A stretch of DNA of 64,000 bases from contig CACXES010000123.1 in assembly GCA_902766745.1 (NCBI GenBank), positions 1-64,000 of the forward strand. Reading direction: 5' to 3'. The notes under the pieces were generated by a model that was not told where the DNA came from, did not search any database, and worked only from the letters and a program-made list of their open reading frames with translations. Both the position numbers and the translations under genes were made by a program. Shown here piece after piece: positions 45,015-54,332 of the stretch. The first letter of the stretch is position 1. Each line of letters starts with the position of its first letter. Source of the DNA: an uncultured Ruminococcus sp. Lineage in GTDB: Bacteria > Bacillota > Clostridia > Monoglobales > Monoglobaceae.

Positions 45015-45896
45015 ATGACTTTTATTTCTAACTTGATAAACGGGATAAGCCTTGGCAGCGTTTATGCAATAATTGCGCTGGGATACACAATGGTTTACGG
45101 TATCGCAAAGATGCTGAACTTTGCCCACGGTGATGTCATTATGGTAGGTGCGTACATATCTTACTGCGTTACCGCATATTTGGGATTACCGCCGATAGTA
45201 TCCATTCTGGCAGCTATGGTTGTATGTACAATCCTCGGCATGGGTATCGAGCGGTTTGCGTATAAGCCGCTGAGAAAAGCCGGTTCGCTTGCCGTGCTGA
45301 TTACGGCTATAGGCGTCAGCTACCTCCTTCAGAATGTGGCATTGCTTATTTGGGGAAGTAACCCGAAATCCTTTGCATCGGTGATTTCGTTCAGCTCCAT
45401 TGCACTGTTTAACGGCGGACTTATCATCACCGCAGAGTCGATAGTCACGGTAATAGCTTGTATCGTGATTATGATCGGACTCACGGTGTTTACCAAAAAG
45501 AGTAAAATCGGAAAGGGTATGCGTGCGGTATCCGAGGATAAGGATGCGGCGGAGCTTATGGGCATAAACGTAAACGTGACTATCTCGGTTACGTTCGCAA
45601 TAGGAAGCGCCCTTGCGGCAATCGCAGGTGTTCTGCTCTGCTCGGCATATCCCACACTTCAGCCGACGACCGGTGCGATGCCCGGTATTAAGGCATTTAC
45701 GGCGGCGGTATTCGGAGGTATCGGTTCGATTCCCGGTGCTATGGTTGGCGGAATACTGCTCGGAATAATCGAGATTTTCAGTAAGTCGTATATATCCACT
45801 GCACTTTCGGATGCGATAGTTTTTGCGGTACTGATTATTGTGCTTTTGGTTAAGCCTACCGGTATTCTGGGCAAGAAGATTATGGAAAAGGTGTGA
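45015..45896 (+). CDS. livH: Branched-chain amino acid ABC transporter permease LivH
   Basis: A 293-residue membrane protein with eight or more helices. It opens LINGISLGSVYAIIALGYTMVYGI, standard for LivH, and has the LNFAHGDVIMVGAYI segment and the EAA-like cytoplasmic loop AVSEDKDAAELMGINVN near 175. It pairs with LivM. The ATG at 45015 follows AGGGGTG; a GTG two codons upstream is an alternative. Confidence 0.94.
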   Translation: MTFISNLINGISLGSVYAIIALGYTMVYGIAKMLNFAHGDVIMVGAYISYCVTAYLGLPPIVSILAAMVVCTILGMGIERFAYKPLRKAGSLAVLITAIGVSYLLQNVALLIWGSNPKSFASVISFSSIALFNGGLIITAESIVTVIACIVIMIGLTVFTKKSKIGKGMRAVSEDKDAAELMGINVNVTISVTFAIGSALAAIAGVLLCSAYPTLQPTTGAMPGIKAFTAAVFGGIGSIPGAMVGGILLGIIEIFSKSYISTALSDAIVFAVLIIVLLVKPTGILGKKIMEKV

Positions 45897-45906
45897 GGTG
45901 GCGGAT

Positions 45907-46995
45907 ATGAATAAGTTAAAGAATTTAAGCAAGTATGCTGCTACAAATATTAAGTGCTACGGCATGGTTATTGTCGCATTCGCCGTATTATATCCGATGC
46001 TCCAAGCAGGGCTTATCAGCAATAAGGTCAGCGGGCTTCTGATACCTATTTGTGCGTATATTGTTATGGCGATTTCCTTAAACCTCGCAGTCGGATTCCT
46101 GGGTGAGCTGAGTCTCGGTCATGCCGGATTCATGAGCGTGGGTGCCTTTAGCGGTGTTATTACCATTGCCTGTCTGAATGACGGTATGCCGGCACCGGTA
46201 AAGCTTTTGATTGCCATAATTGTCGGCGGAATCCTGGCGGGAATACTCGGACTTGTCATAGGCATACCGGTTATTCGTCTGCGCGGCGACTACCTTGCAA
46301 TAGTTACCCTTGCCTTCGGCGAAATTATAAAGAATATAATCAACTGCCTTTACATCGGCATAGATGACGCAGGACTGCATTTCAGTATGAAAAGTGCAAA
46401 TGACTTAAACCTCGCCGGAGGGAAGATGATACTGAACGGACCGCAGGGTGCGGTTGGCATAGAGAAGATATCAACGTTCTTAGCCGGTGTATTGCTTGTG
46501 GTATTTGCCCTGTTTGTCGTATTAAACCTTGTGAACAGCAAGACGGGCCGTGCGGTAACTGCCATTCGTGACAACAGAATTGCGGCAGAGTCGGTGGGAA
46601 TAAATATTACCAAGTACAAGCTGACGGCGTTTATAGTATCGGCGGTTATTGCCGGTATGGCGGGTGCACTCTATGCGATGAACTTTTCAACCATTGCGGC
46701 GAAGAAGTTTGACTTCAACACATCAATATTGATATTGGTTTTTGTTGTGCTTGGCGGTATGGGGAATATTCCCGGTACGATAATTGCGACTACGCTCTTA
46801 TATATTCTGCCGGAAATGCTTCGCCAGTTCTCGGATTTCCGTATGCTGATTTATGCGGTTGTTCTTATTGCCGTTATGCTTGCGACCAACAATGCAAGGC
46901 TTAAGGATTTAAGAGCTCGTGTAAGTGCGAAGCTTAAAACGCATAAAGGGCTAAATGCCGAAAGCGGAGGAAAGGGGGATGTGTCAAATGGCTGA
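45907..46995 (+). CDS. livM: Branched-chain amino acid ABC transporter permease LivM
   Basis: A 362-residue membrane protein. The core is LNLAVGFLGELSLGHAGFMSVGAFSG near 58 and the EAA-like loop is AIRDNRIAAESVGINITKYK near 218, the latter typical of LivM. A ~45-residue N-terminal extension carries the first helix. The start at 45907 is preferred because GAGGTGG lies just upstream; a longer reading would overlap livH by 59 bp. Its stop overlaps the livG start by 8 bp. Confidence 0.93.
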   Translation: MNKLKNLSKYAATNIKCYGMVIVAFAVLYPMLQAGLISNKVSGLLIPICAYIVMAISLNLAVGFLGELSLGHAGFMSVGAFSGVITIACLNDGMPAPVKLLIAIIVGGILAGILGLVIGIPVIRLRGDYLAIVTLAFGEIIKNIINCLYIGIDDAGLHFSMKSANDLNLAGGKMILNGPQGAVGIEKISTFLAGVLLVVFALFVVLNLVNSKTGRAVTAIRDNRIAAESVGINITKYKLTAFIVSAVIAGMAGALYAMNFSTIAAKKFDFNTSILILVFVVLGGMGNIPGTIIATTLLYILPEMLRQFSDFRMLIYAVVLIAVMLATNNARLKDLRARVSAKLKTHKGLNAESGGKGDVSNG

Positions 46996-47842
46996 AAATA
47001 AAGACAGAATGGTTCCGCTGCCGAGCAAGTCGATTGTTCCGGAGAGGGACGTGGATAAAACACCCATACTCGAGACACACCACTTAGGAATCGATTTCGG
47101 CGGACTGACCGCTGTTGATGAATTGTCCATTGCTGTGGGCAGGACGGAGATTGCCGGTCTTATCGGCCCCAACGGTGCCGGAAAGACCACGGTGTTCAAT
47201 TTGTTGACAAACGTATACGCACCCACTCGGGGTACGATTATGCTTGACGGAAAGTCAACCGCAAGGAAAACAACCGATCAGGTAAACAGAATGGGAATTG
47301 CAAGAACCTTTCAGAATATCAGACTTTTCGGAAAAATGTCGGTTTTGGATAATGTAAAGGTTGGACTTCATAACTCCATAAATCAGCCGCTTGTTTCATC
47401 TATAACACGTCTTTTCGGCTACAGCTCATCGGAAAAAAAGGCAAGGGACGAGGCTATGGAGCTGTTGGCATTCTTCAAGATGGAGGATATGGCAAATAAG
47501 GAGGCAGGGTCGCTGCCTTATGGCGCACAGAGAAGATTGGAGATTGCGAGAGCCTTGGCGACGCATCCCGGAATAATTCTGCTTGACGAGCCTGCTGCGG
47601 GAATGAATCCCTCGGAAACGTCGGAGCTGATGGAGAATATTCGAAGAATAAGGGATAATTTCAGTATTGCGGTAATGCTTATCGAGCATGATATGAATCT
47701 TGTCATGAATATCTGTGAGGGAATCTGTGTTTTGGATCACGGACGTGTTATCGCTAAGGGTTCGCCTGAGGAGATAAAGTCAAATCCTAAGGTTATCGAG
47801 GCGTACCTCGGCAAAAAGAAGGAGGCAAACCGCGATGAGTAA
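46988..47842 (+). CDS. livG: Branched-chain amino acid ABC transporter ATPase LivG
   Basis: A 284-residue ABC ATPase. Walker A GPNGAGKTTVFN near 57, the LivG-typical IARTFQNIRLFGKMSV, signature LPYGAQRRLEIARAL near 177, Walker B IILLDEPAAGMNPSE and H-loop LIEHDMNLVM. About 25 N-terminal residues (ENKDRMVPLPSK) extend beyond the usual start. AAAGGGGG is upstream of the ATG. Overlaps both neighbours by 8 bp, so translation is coupled. Confidence 0.95.
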   Translation: MAENKDRMVPLPSKSIVPERDVDKTPILETHHLGIDFGGLTAVDELSIAVGRTEIAGLIGPNGAGKTTVFNLLTNVYAPTRGTIMLDGKSTARKTTDQVNRMGIARTFQNIRLFGKMSVLDNVKVGLHNSINQPLVSSITRLFGYSSSEKKARDEAMELLAFFKMEDMANKEAGSLPYGAQRRLEIARALATHPGIILLDEPAAGMNPSETSELMENIRRIRDNFSIAVMLIEHDMNLVMNICEGICVLDHGRVIAKGSPEEIKSNPKVIEAYLGKKKEANRDE

Positions 47843-48542
47843 TATGTTAAACGTAAATAATATTAACGTATATTACGGACAGATTCACACCCTCAGAGAT
47901 GTTTCGATAAATGTCAAGAAGGGCGAGATAGTGGCGTTGATCGGCGCAAACGGCGCAGGAAAGACTACCACACTGCGAACGATTTCGGGGCTTTTGCGAT
48001 CGACAACGGGAAGCATTGAGTTTATGGACAAGGATATTTCCCATACCGAGGCGCACAAGCTTGTATCAATGGGGATTGCCCATGTGCCCGAGGGACGTCA
48101 TGTGTTTTTGCAGATGACGGTGCAGGAGAATCTTGAGATGGGCGCATATACCAAAGCCTCCTATACAAAGGAAGGCCTTGCGGACGTTTATGAAAGGTTC
48201 CCGAGGCTTAAGCACAGAAAAAATCAGATTGCGGGAACTCTGTCCGGCGGCGAGCAGCAGATGCTTGCCATGGGGCGTGCGCTTATGAGCAAGCCGGAGC
48301 TTATGATGCTTGACGAACCGTCAATGGGACTTGCGCCTATTTTGGTTCAGCAGATATTTGATATAATAAAAGAGCTTCATGATGCGGGGACAACCATTCT
48401 TTTGGTTGAGCAGAATGCGGAGATGGCACTTGAGATTGCGGACAGAGCGTATGTGCTTGAATCGGGCAGAATAAAGCTGTCAGGTACAGGTGCGGAGCTT
48501 GCAAAGAGTGATGAAATTAAAAAGGCATACCTTGGCGGATAA
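47835..48542 (+). CDS. livF: Branched-chain amino acid ABC transporter ATPase LivF
   Basis: A 235-residue ABC ATPase of standard LivF length. It starts MLNVNNINVYYGQIHTLRDVS; Walker A GANGAGKTTTLRTI near 38; signature TLSGGEQQMLAMGRAL near 138; Walker B LMMLDEPSMGLAP; H-loop LVEQNAEMAL. It forms a heterodimer with LivG. AGGAGG is 9 nt before the ATG. Last subunit gene of the transporter. Confidence 0.95.
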   Translation: MSNMLNVNNINVYYGQIHTLRDVSINVKKGEIVALIGANGAGKTTTLRTISGLLRSTTGSIEFMDKDISHTEAHKLVSMGIAHVPEGRHVFLQMTVQENLEMGAYTKASYTKEGLADVYERFPRLKHRKNQIAGTLSGGEQQMLAMGRALMSKPELMMLDEPSMGLAPILVQQIFDIIKELHDAGTTILLVEQNAEMALEIADRAYVLESGRIKLSGTGAELAKSDEIKKAYLGG

Positions 48543-48556
48543 GAGATGATGATTAT

Positions 48557-49108
48557 ATGGTGACAAATTTATATAACGGCAGGCCGACGGATTTGAGCGG
48601 ACGGCTCGACAAGGAAATCAGGGTTTATGATATGCTTGACAGCTTAGGGATTGAGTATTGTCGGATTGACCATACGCCTGCCGGGAAAATGGAGGCGTGC
48701 CGTGAGATAGATGAAAGGCTCGGAGTGGTCATTTGCAAGAACCTGTTTTTATGCAACAGGCAGAAAACAAGGTTCTACCTGCTGATGATGCCGGCGGACA
48801 AGCCTTATCGCACAAGGATATTTTCAAAGCTTGCCGGAAGCTCGCGATTGTCCTTCGGAACACCGGAGGATATGGAGCGTCTTTTGGATCTGACTCCCGG
48901 CTCGGTCAGCATACTGGGTCTTATGAATGATAAGGACTGTGTTGTAAAGCTTTATATAGACCAAGATGTGCTCGATGGCGAATATATAGGCTGCCATCCG
49001 TGCATAAATACCTCAAGCCTGAGAATGAAAACGGCAGAGGTTGTGGAAAAGTTTCTGCCCGCCGTACACCATGAGTATACTGCGGTGACAATGCCATATG
49101 ATGAATAA
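48557..49108 (+). CDS. YbaK/ProX-type aminoacyl-tRNA deacylase
   Basis: A 183-residue protein of the Ybak/aaRS-associated (INS-like) family. Features are IEYCRIDHTPAGKMEACREIDERLG near 30, CKNLFLCNRQKTRFYLLMMPADKP near 60, and SVSILGLMNDKDCVVKLYIDQDV near 115. ProX-type members hydrolyse mischarged Ala- or Cys-tRNA(Pro). The ribosome-binding site is weak. It starts 14 bp after livF and probably shares its transcript, although a functional link is not obvious. Confidence 0.88.
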   Translation: MVTNLYNGRPTDLSGRLDKEIRVYDMLDSLGIEYCRIDHTPAGKMEACREIDERLGVVICKNLFLCNRQKTRFYLLMMPADKPYRTRIFSKLAGSSRLSFGTPEDMERLLDLTPGSVSILGLMNDKDCVVKLYIDQDVLDGEYIGCHPCINTSSLRMKTAEVVEKFLPAVHHEYTAVTMPYDE

Positions 49109-49116
49109 CAGAAAAT

Positions 49117-49153
49117 AAAGAGAATGAATCGTTTTGCGGTTCATTCTCTTTTG
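49117..49153. terminator. Bidirectional terminator between the ProX gene and the GH5 gene
   Basis: AAAGAGAATGAA and TTCATTCTCTTT pair around TCGTTTTGCGG; the T-run follows on the plus strand and A-rich sequence precedes it. Confidence 0.88.
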
Positions 49154-49169
49154 ACTTTGGAAGTTTTTA

Positions 49170-50966
49170 TTATTTTATTATGTTATATTCACGGAGGTTA
49201 AACCAAAACTCGTTCTCGGTGTAAAGATTTTCGCCGAATACATCCCGAATTTCCTGCTCCGTTGCCGTGTTTAAGTCAATTCGCGGCATATCCTTGTTGT
49301 AAATTCCCCAGCTGTCATAGCCGGCGTTTACCGTTTTATAGGTCCACTTTATGCGGTTCATCCCGAGGGAGTAATACCTTCCGGCGGCATATCTCTCACA
49401 GGCTCTGCTGTTATATTCGCCCACCAATGCGGCAGTGTTGTATTTCTTGCGGACAGTGTCGCAAAGCTCCGAAAGACGGACGTCTATATCCTTCTCGTTG
49501 CTGTCATAGATGTGAAGCTGATACATTACATTATCCCAGCCGACCTCCCGTGGGTCGGGCAGGGCGTCTATGCTCCATATTCCCTCAACGGTGATTATGT
49601 GAGTGCTGTCGATTCGGCGTATTGCACGAATCATACGGTCGTATACGGCGTTGGTCAGGGATACGGCATCGGGGCCTCCGGGCGTCCATGCCCGCTCGCC
49701 GGAATATCCGCCGTTATTTTGCGGTTCGTTCATTATATCGTACGCCGCAACAGTCGGATTGTCCTTGTATCTTTTTGCTATTTCTGTCCAAAGCTTCTCC
49801 ATTGCCGTAAGATTTTGGCTGTTATTATAAAGCTCATTCTTCCCGGAAATTCCGGTGCTGTGGCTCATGCTCTGGCCGCCGGGACAGCCGTGCATATCCA
49901 AAATTACATAGATTCCATGCTTGGTACACTGTTCAATAGCCCAATCCAGACGCTTAAAGCCGGGATTATCGTCATTACTCTCGGTCAGCATATTATAGCC
50001 CTCGTTCATAAAGTTCCTGTACCAAAAGGGTATCCTTATGCAGTTGAAGCCAAGCTTTTCTATCAGCTCAAAATCCTTCTCTCGAATATAGCTGTCCTCA
50101 TACAGCGCAATAAGCTCTGAGGCTTTCTCTGCCCCAAACCGCCGAGTCAGGACTGCTATTGCATCGGAATAGGCAAAGCTTTCGTCGGGATACGCTATCG
50201 GACTCATCCAAAGCTCGGATAAAAGCCAGCCACCGAGATTAACGCCGTTTAGGATAACGTTGTGCTTTCCGTTGTACAGCTCGCCGTTTCGGATTTGGAG
50301 TGGAACGGTTATCTGCGGATTTTTGCCGTCGAGGCTTGCAGGTTCGTTTTCCTCTGCGTAGATTACATGACGCAGGCGTTCAAAAACCGCAATACTCTGC
50401 TCTATGGTATAGGAGTGGGCAGGGAGAAAGAAGCCGTTGTTGTTGCCCTCCATAAGCCTGTGTGCGGTAACGAGGGAAACATAATTCTCTGCCCACGGTG
50501 CAATATCTGCGGTATCGACATAGCTTAGGTCGTAGGGAATGTCAAACAGGCGTGAGCCTGTGTATGTCGAGTAGACACAGGTGATAATCTTTGCCGCCTC
50601 CTGACGGGTAATCCGTGCGTAGGGGTCAAAGCTGCCGTCGCCTCTGCCGTTTAGTATGCCCATGTGGTATGCGGCGGTTATGTACTTATCGTCCGTATCG
50701 GAAAAGGGCTTGCCGCTGTATGGCTCTGCGGTCTTATCGGCTGTGGTACCCCGAAGTGCGGCAATGAACATGATCGCCATGTGTGAAAATTCGATTCGGG
50801 TTATGTCCGATCTGCCGTCGTTTTGAAGCTCGGCCGGAACATAGCCGACAGAAATTGCAGCGGCGGCGTCTGCGGCCGCCCAGTCGGAAAATCCGCCGTC
50901 CGCATAGGCTGTCATACCGAGAAGTATAAGTGCGGCAAGGATTGCCGAAAGTAGTTTTTTAAACAT
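49170..50966 (-). CDS. Secreted SLH-domain glycoside hydrolase family 5 glucanase
   Basis: A 598-residue exported enzyme. Signal peptide ~1-22; SLH-type repeats at ~24-205 (FSDTDDKYITAAYHMGILNG, DGSFDPYARITRQEAAKII); GH5 barrel ~225-590. The GH5 acid/base is E414 in DIMNEPQ and the nucleophile E517 in VGEYNS; FNCIRIPFWYR and DMHGCPGGQ resemble exo-beta-1,3-glucanase-type GH5 members. SLH repeats should hold it on the pyruvylated wall polymer made via CsaB (20636). Probable role: surface hydrolysis of beta-glucan. GGGAG lies 12-13 nt before the ATG. Confidence 0.9.
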   Translation of the reverse strand: MFKKLLSAILAALILLGMTAYADGGFSDWAAADAAAAISVGYVPAELQNDGRSDITRIEFSHMAIMFIAALRGTTADKTAEPYSGKPFSDTDDKYITAAYHMGILNGRGDGSFDPYARITRQEAAKIITCVYSTYTGSRLFDIPYDLSYVDTADIAPWAENYVSLVTAHRLMEGNNNGFFLPAHSYTIEQSIAVFERLRHVIYAEENEPASLDGKNPQITVPLQIRNGELYNGKHNVILNGVNLGGWLLSELWMSPIAYPDESFAYSDAIAVLTRRFGAEKASELIALYEDSYIREKDFELIEKLGFNCIRIPFWYRNFMNEGYNMLTESNDDNPGFKRLDWAIEQCTKHGIYVILDMHGCPGGQSMSHSTGISGKNELYNNSQNLTAMEKLWTEIAKRYKDNPTVAAYDIMNEPQNNGGYSGERAWTPGGPDAVSLTNAVYDRMIRAIRRIDSTHIITVEGIWSIDALPDPREVGWDNVMYQLHIYDSNEKDIDVRLSELCDTVRKKYNTAALVGEYNSRACERYAAGRYYSLGMNRIKWTYKTVNAGYDSWGIYNKDMPRIDLNTATEQEIRDVFGENLYTENEFWFNLREYNIIK

Positions 50967-51009
50967 AGCTGAGGTTCATCTCCCTAATAGTTGTGCATAT
51001 ATAAATGAA

Positions 51010-51035
51010 ATCGGCAGAGGCTGTGCTCTGCCGAT
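51010..51035 (-). terminator. Terminator of glnN
   Basis: ATCGGCAGAG and CTCTGCCGAT form a 10-bp stem 11 bp after the glnN stop; on the minus strand TTTCATTTATATAT follows. Confidence 0.8.
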
Positions 51036-51045
51036 GCGGAATTTG

Positions 51046-53142
51046 CTATTCCTGGATGCTGAAAAGCAGATCTCCGTAGGTCGGAAACGGCCAATATTCC
51101 TTTGCTGTGTAGGTTTCCGTTTCATCGGCGATCTCTCGAAGCTTGTTCATTTGAGCCAGAACAGTATCGTGATAGAACTGTGCCGTTTCAAGACCGCCGC
51201 TGAGGGTTCGTGCTGTGGTGATGTATTCGTCAAGAGCCTCGCACGCCTCAAACAGAGCCGAGACCTTTTCGGAAAGAAGCGTTATAAGCCTTTCCTCCAT
51301 GGTGCAGCTTGCGGCAGCACAAATCTGTTTCTTGCCGACGGCTTCGTCGCTCAACAGCTTTATGTATTTGCAAACAGAGGGCATAATGTCACGGCGTGCC
51401 ATCTCGAGCATGGTTAATGCCTCGATGTTTATAACCTTTGAGTAATTTTCAAGAGCAATTTCATATCTCGACATCACCTCGCCTGCGGTCAGGATTCCGT
51501 GGGATTCAAACAGGCGAATATTTTTCTCGGAGATGAAGTGCGGAAGTGCGTCCGGTGTGGAGGCAAGGTTCAAGAGTCCGCGCCGCTCCGCTTCTTTTAC
51601 CCATTCCTCGGAATAGTTGTCACCGTTGAAGATTATTCGGCGATGCTTGATCAAGGTATCGCGAAGAAGCGCATCAACGGCATCTGAAAAGTTATCCTTC
51701 CCCTCCAGAGCATCGGCGAACTGCTTCAGTGATTCGGCAACAGCGGTATTAAGCATGAAATTCGGACCCGAAACGGAAAGACTCGAGCCGGGCATGCGGA
51801 ATTCAAACTTGTTGCCGGTAAAGGCAAAGGGCGAAGTCCTGTTTCGGTCGGTGGTATCCTTGACAAAGTCGGGTAGGGCGTCAACGCCCGATTTCATAAT
51901 TTCACGCTCCTGTGCGGTGTAGGTGCTTCCGTCGGCGATGGAACGCAAGACCTCGTCCAAATCGTCACCCACAAATATGGATATAATCGCCGGCGGAGCC
52001 TCGGAGCCGCCGAGACGGTGGTCATTGCCTGCGCTTGCAACCGACACACGCAGCAAATCCTGATAGTCGTCAACAGCCTTTATAACCGCACACATAAAGA
52101 TAAGGAACAGCTTGTTGTCATGCGGATTTTTACCGGGCTTTAAGAGGTTTATGCCGGTGTCGGTGCCGATTGACCAGTTATCGTGCTTGCCGCTTCCGTT
52201 TACCCCGGCAAAGGGCTTTTCGTGCAGAAGACACTTCATTCCGTGCCGCTCCGCAACCTTTTTCATTATTTCCATGGTGAGCTGGTTATGGTCGGCGGCA
52301 ATATTGCCCGAGGCATATACCGGAGCCAGCTCGTGCTGTGCCGGGGCAACCTCGTTGTGCTTGGTTTTAGCACGTACGCCGAGCTTCCAAAGCTCGTTGT
52401 CCAAATCGCGCATATACTCCGAAACACGGGTTTTTATTACGCCGAAGTAGTGATCGTCAAGCTCCTGACCCTTGGGCGGCATTGAGCCGAACAGGGTGCG
52501 CCCCGTATATGTAATATCGTTTCGCTTTAGGGCAATTTTGCGGTCGATCAAAAAGTATTCCTGCTCGGGACCGACAGTCACATTTACACGCTTGACGTCA
52601 TTCATGCCGAAAAGGCGAAGAACCCTAAGCGCCTGGGTGTTCAACGCCTCCATTGAACGGAGCAGAGGGGTCTTTTTGTCCAGAGCCTCGCCTGTGTAGG
52701 AACAGAAAACCGTCGGAATACAGAGAACCCCGTCCTTTATGAATGCGTCCGAGGTGGGATCCCATGCGGTGTAGCCTCTCGCTTCAAAGGTGGAGCGAAG
52801 GCCGCCCGACGGGAAGCTCGATGCGTCGGTTTCGCCCTTGATAAGCTCCTTGCCCGAAAGCTCCATAATAATCTTGTCATCGGTGTCGGGGGTCAAAAAG
52901 CTGTCATGCTTTTCGGCGGTAATACCCGTCATCGGCTGAAACCAGTGGGTGAAGTGGGTTGCACCCTTTTCGATTGCCCAGTCCTTCATTGCGTTTGCAA
53001 CAACGTCGGCGACCTCACGGGTTAGGGGAACGCCCTCCTCCTTGGTCTTCTTGACGTGCTTATAGGTGTCCTTGGGAAGACGGTCGCGCATTATCGCATT
53101 GTTAAAGACCATGCTCCCGAAAATTTCGATTACATTAGGCAT
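51046..53142 (-). CDS. glnN: Glutamine synthetase type III
   Basis: A 698-residue GSIII, much longer than GSI. Conserved blocks: [23 protein letters not shown] near 60, [21 protein letters not shown] near 108, [10 protein letters not shown] near 197 (metal-binding glutamates), [14 protein letters not shown] near 262 and [11 protein letters not shown] near 310. It assimilates ammonium into glutamine. AAAGGGG precedes the ATG. It lies downstream of the SLH gene, but 58 bp apart, with no clear promoter between. Confidence 0.96.
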   Translation of the reverse strand: MPNVIEIFGSMVFNNAIMRDRLPKDTYKHVKKTKEEGVPLTREVADVVANAMKDWAIEKGATHFTHWFQPMTGITAEKHDSFLTPDTDDKIIMELSGKELIKGETDASSFPSGGLRSTFEARGYTAWDPTSDAFIKDGVLCIPTVFCSYTGEALDKKTPLLRSMEALNTQALRVLRLFGMNDVKRVNVTVGPEQEYFLIDRKIALKRNDITYTGRTLFGSMPPKGQELDDHYFGVIKTRVSEYMRDLDNELWKLGVRAKTKHNEVAPAQHELAPVYASGNIAADHNQLTMEIMKKVAERHGMKCLLHEKPFAGVNGSGKHDNWSIGTDTGINLLKPGKNPHDNKLFLIFMCAVIKAVDDYQDLLRVSVASAGNDHRLGGSEAPPAIISIFVGDDLDEVLRSIADGSTYTAQEREIMKSGVDALPDFVKDTTDRNRTSPFAFTGNKFEFRMPGSSLSVSGPNFMLNTAVAESLKQFADALEGKDNFSDAVDALLRDTLIKHRRIIFNGDNYSEEWVKEAERRGLLNLASTPDALPHFISEKNIRLFESHGILTAGEVMSRYEIALENYSKVINIEALTMLEMARRDIMPSVCKYIKLLSDEAVGKKQICAAASCTMEERLITLLSEKVSALFEACEALDEYITTARTLSGGLETAQFYHDTVLAQMNKLREIADETETYTAKEYWPFPTYGDLLFSIQE

Positions 53143-53184
53143 AATAAAAGCCCCTTTCGATTTATTTTGTATTTGTATTTAAAG

Positions 53185-53214
53185 CTCAGCCCTCACCGTC
53201 TCAGCCCTCACCGT
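53185..53214. repeat. 15-bp exact tandem duplication at the stop codon of the SLH gene
   Basis: CTCAGCCCTCACCGT occurs twice head to tail (53185-53199, 53200-53214). The copy nearer the gene holds its TGA stop. As 15 bp is five codons, the duplication is in frame and the protein end is unchanged. Confidence 0.95.
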
Positions 53215-53854
53215 TCGGAAATGCTCGGTACAGAACAAATACGATTTCTGCACGCAGAATCGGGTCGGAGGGTCTGAAGGTGCCGAGTCCGCCGTCCTCG
53301 GGCACATCACCGGTGATAACTCCGCTGTCAACCGCGGCGCAGATGTATGCCATGTTGTGAGAGGAAATGCTGTCCCAATCCGAAAACTTAGACGAGAGAT
53401 ACCATGACGGGTCATCGTATTGTGAAATGTCGAGGGACAGTGCCTTGACCATGGCAACGGCAACGGCCTCTCTGGTTGCCGGTTCAAAGGGTGAAAAGAA
53501 GAGGTTTCCGTCGGAATCCTGAAATCCGGTCATGTATGGCGAGACTGCGTTTACATACGGGAAGAACCATTCGCCGTAGGGAACATCCGCATAGGGCGAA
53601 ACAGAACTCGGAACAATTTTCACTCCGGCGATGTTTACAAGCATTTTCGCATATTCGCATCGCTGAACGTTGTTCCACGGCAGAAAGGTGCCGTCGCCGT
53701 AGCCGCTGATAATGCCCCTGTCGGTCAGGTTGTAAATATAAGGCGCCGCCCACTCGCTTTCGGGGACGTCACTGAATAATTCTCTTGCCGAAGCGACAGA
53801 GCCGCAGCAGAGAACGGCGACAGCTGCCGCCAGAGCAGTAAGCTTTTTTAACAT
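53201..53854 (-). CDS. Secreted three-SLH-domain protein
   Basis: A 217-residue protein made only of a signal peptide (~1-23, ending VASA) and three SLH modules: FSDVPESEWAAPYIYNLTDRG with GYGDGTFLPWNNVQR (~27-85), YADVPYGEWFFPYVNAVS (~88-140) and FSDWDSISSHNMAYICAAVD with GTFRPSDPILRAEIVFVL (~155-215). It has no enzymatic domain, so it may be a small surface-layer or wall-capping protein. AGGAGG and a consensus promoter precede it. Confidence 0.88.
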   Translation of the reverse strand: MLKKLTALAAAVAVLCCGSVASARELFSDVPESEWAAPYIYNLTDRGIISGYGDGTFLPWNNVQRCEYAKMLVNIAGVKIVPSSVSPYADVPYGEWFFPYVNAVSPYMTGFQDSDGNLFFSPFEPATREAVAVAMVKALSLDISQYDDPSWYLSSKFSDWDSISSHNMAYICAAVDSGVITGDVPEDGGLGTFRPSDPILRAEIVFVLYRAFPNGEG

Positions 53855-53890
53855 AGCTATAACCTCCTGTTTTTGGTCATATTACTCATT

Positions 53891-53919
53891 ATTATATAAG
53901 AAAACCGCCGATTTGTCAA
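53891..53919 (-). promoter_or_regulatory. Promoter of the SLH gene
   Basis: On the minus strand: TTGACA, 17-base spacer, TATAAT, a full consensus promoter 37 bp before the start codon. Confidence 0.85.
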
Positions 53920-54013
53920 GTTTTTGCGGCCGCCCGAAACATAGCCCGAAACAGAGCGGTGCTATATCGGCACAATATACTAAAAAAATGATATATTTTG
54001 TCTAATTTTATAC

Positions 54014-54042
54014 TTGAAAAAAGTAATTGATTGTGATAACAT
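54014..54042 (+). promoter_or_regulatory. Promoter of the lysine riboswitch transcript
   Basis: TTGAAA, 17-base spacer, TAACAT, 28 bp before the aptamer. Confidence 0.55.
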
Positions 54043-54069
54043 ATATACATATTTTGTCGAATTCGGCAT

Positions 54070-54229
54070 GATAGAGGTGCGGCCGCCATAAGTAAATCCG
54101 TACAATGCGGGAAAAGGTACGGACGGAAAGGGACGGCTGCCGAAGCAAGGATAAGCTGCCCGCAGCGGAACCTTGCTGGGGCGGCGCAGAATATGCGCTG
54201 AACTGTCACAGACTTGTGGAGCGCTATCA
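54070..54229 (+). promoter_or_regulatory. Lysine riboswitch (L-box)
   Basis: Conserved L-box segments appear in order: GATAGAGGTGCGG, ATAAGTA, GAAAGGGACGGCTGCCGAAG, CTTGCTGGGGCGGCGCAGAA, TGCGCTGAACTGTCACAG and GTGGAGCGCTATC. Lysine binding should favour the terminator at 54280. This strongly suggests that the downstream NhaC-family protein carries lysine. Confidence 0.96.
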
Positions 54230-54272
54230 TTTGAGTATTTTGTTTTGGCTATTTGAGAATTTTGCTTTGGCT
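54229..54272 (+). repeat. 22-bp direct repeat between lysine aptamer and terminator
   Basis: Two 22-bp units beginning ATTTGAG.ATTTTG.TTTGG (54229-54250 and 54251-54272) differ at two bases. They lie exactly between the aptamer's last helix and the terminator, so they change the spacing of the expression platform. Confidence 0.9.
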
Positions 54273-54279
54273 ATTCAGA

Positions 54280-54317
54280 TGTCATGGTGCGCTTTGCATT
54301 GTGGCATTTTTATTTTT
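54280..54317 (+). terminator. Riboswitch-controlled terminator
   Basis: TGTCATGGTGC pairs along its whole length, with G-U wobbles, with GCATTGTGGCA, followed by TTTTTATTTTT. It ends just before the AAGGAGG ribosome-binding site. Confidence 0.85.
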
Positions 54318-54332
54318 AAGGAGGGTGAATAT

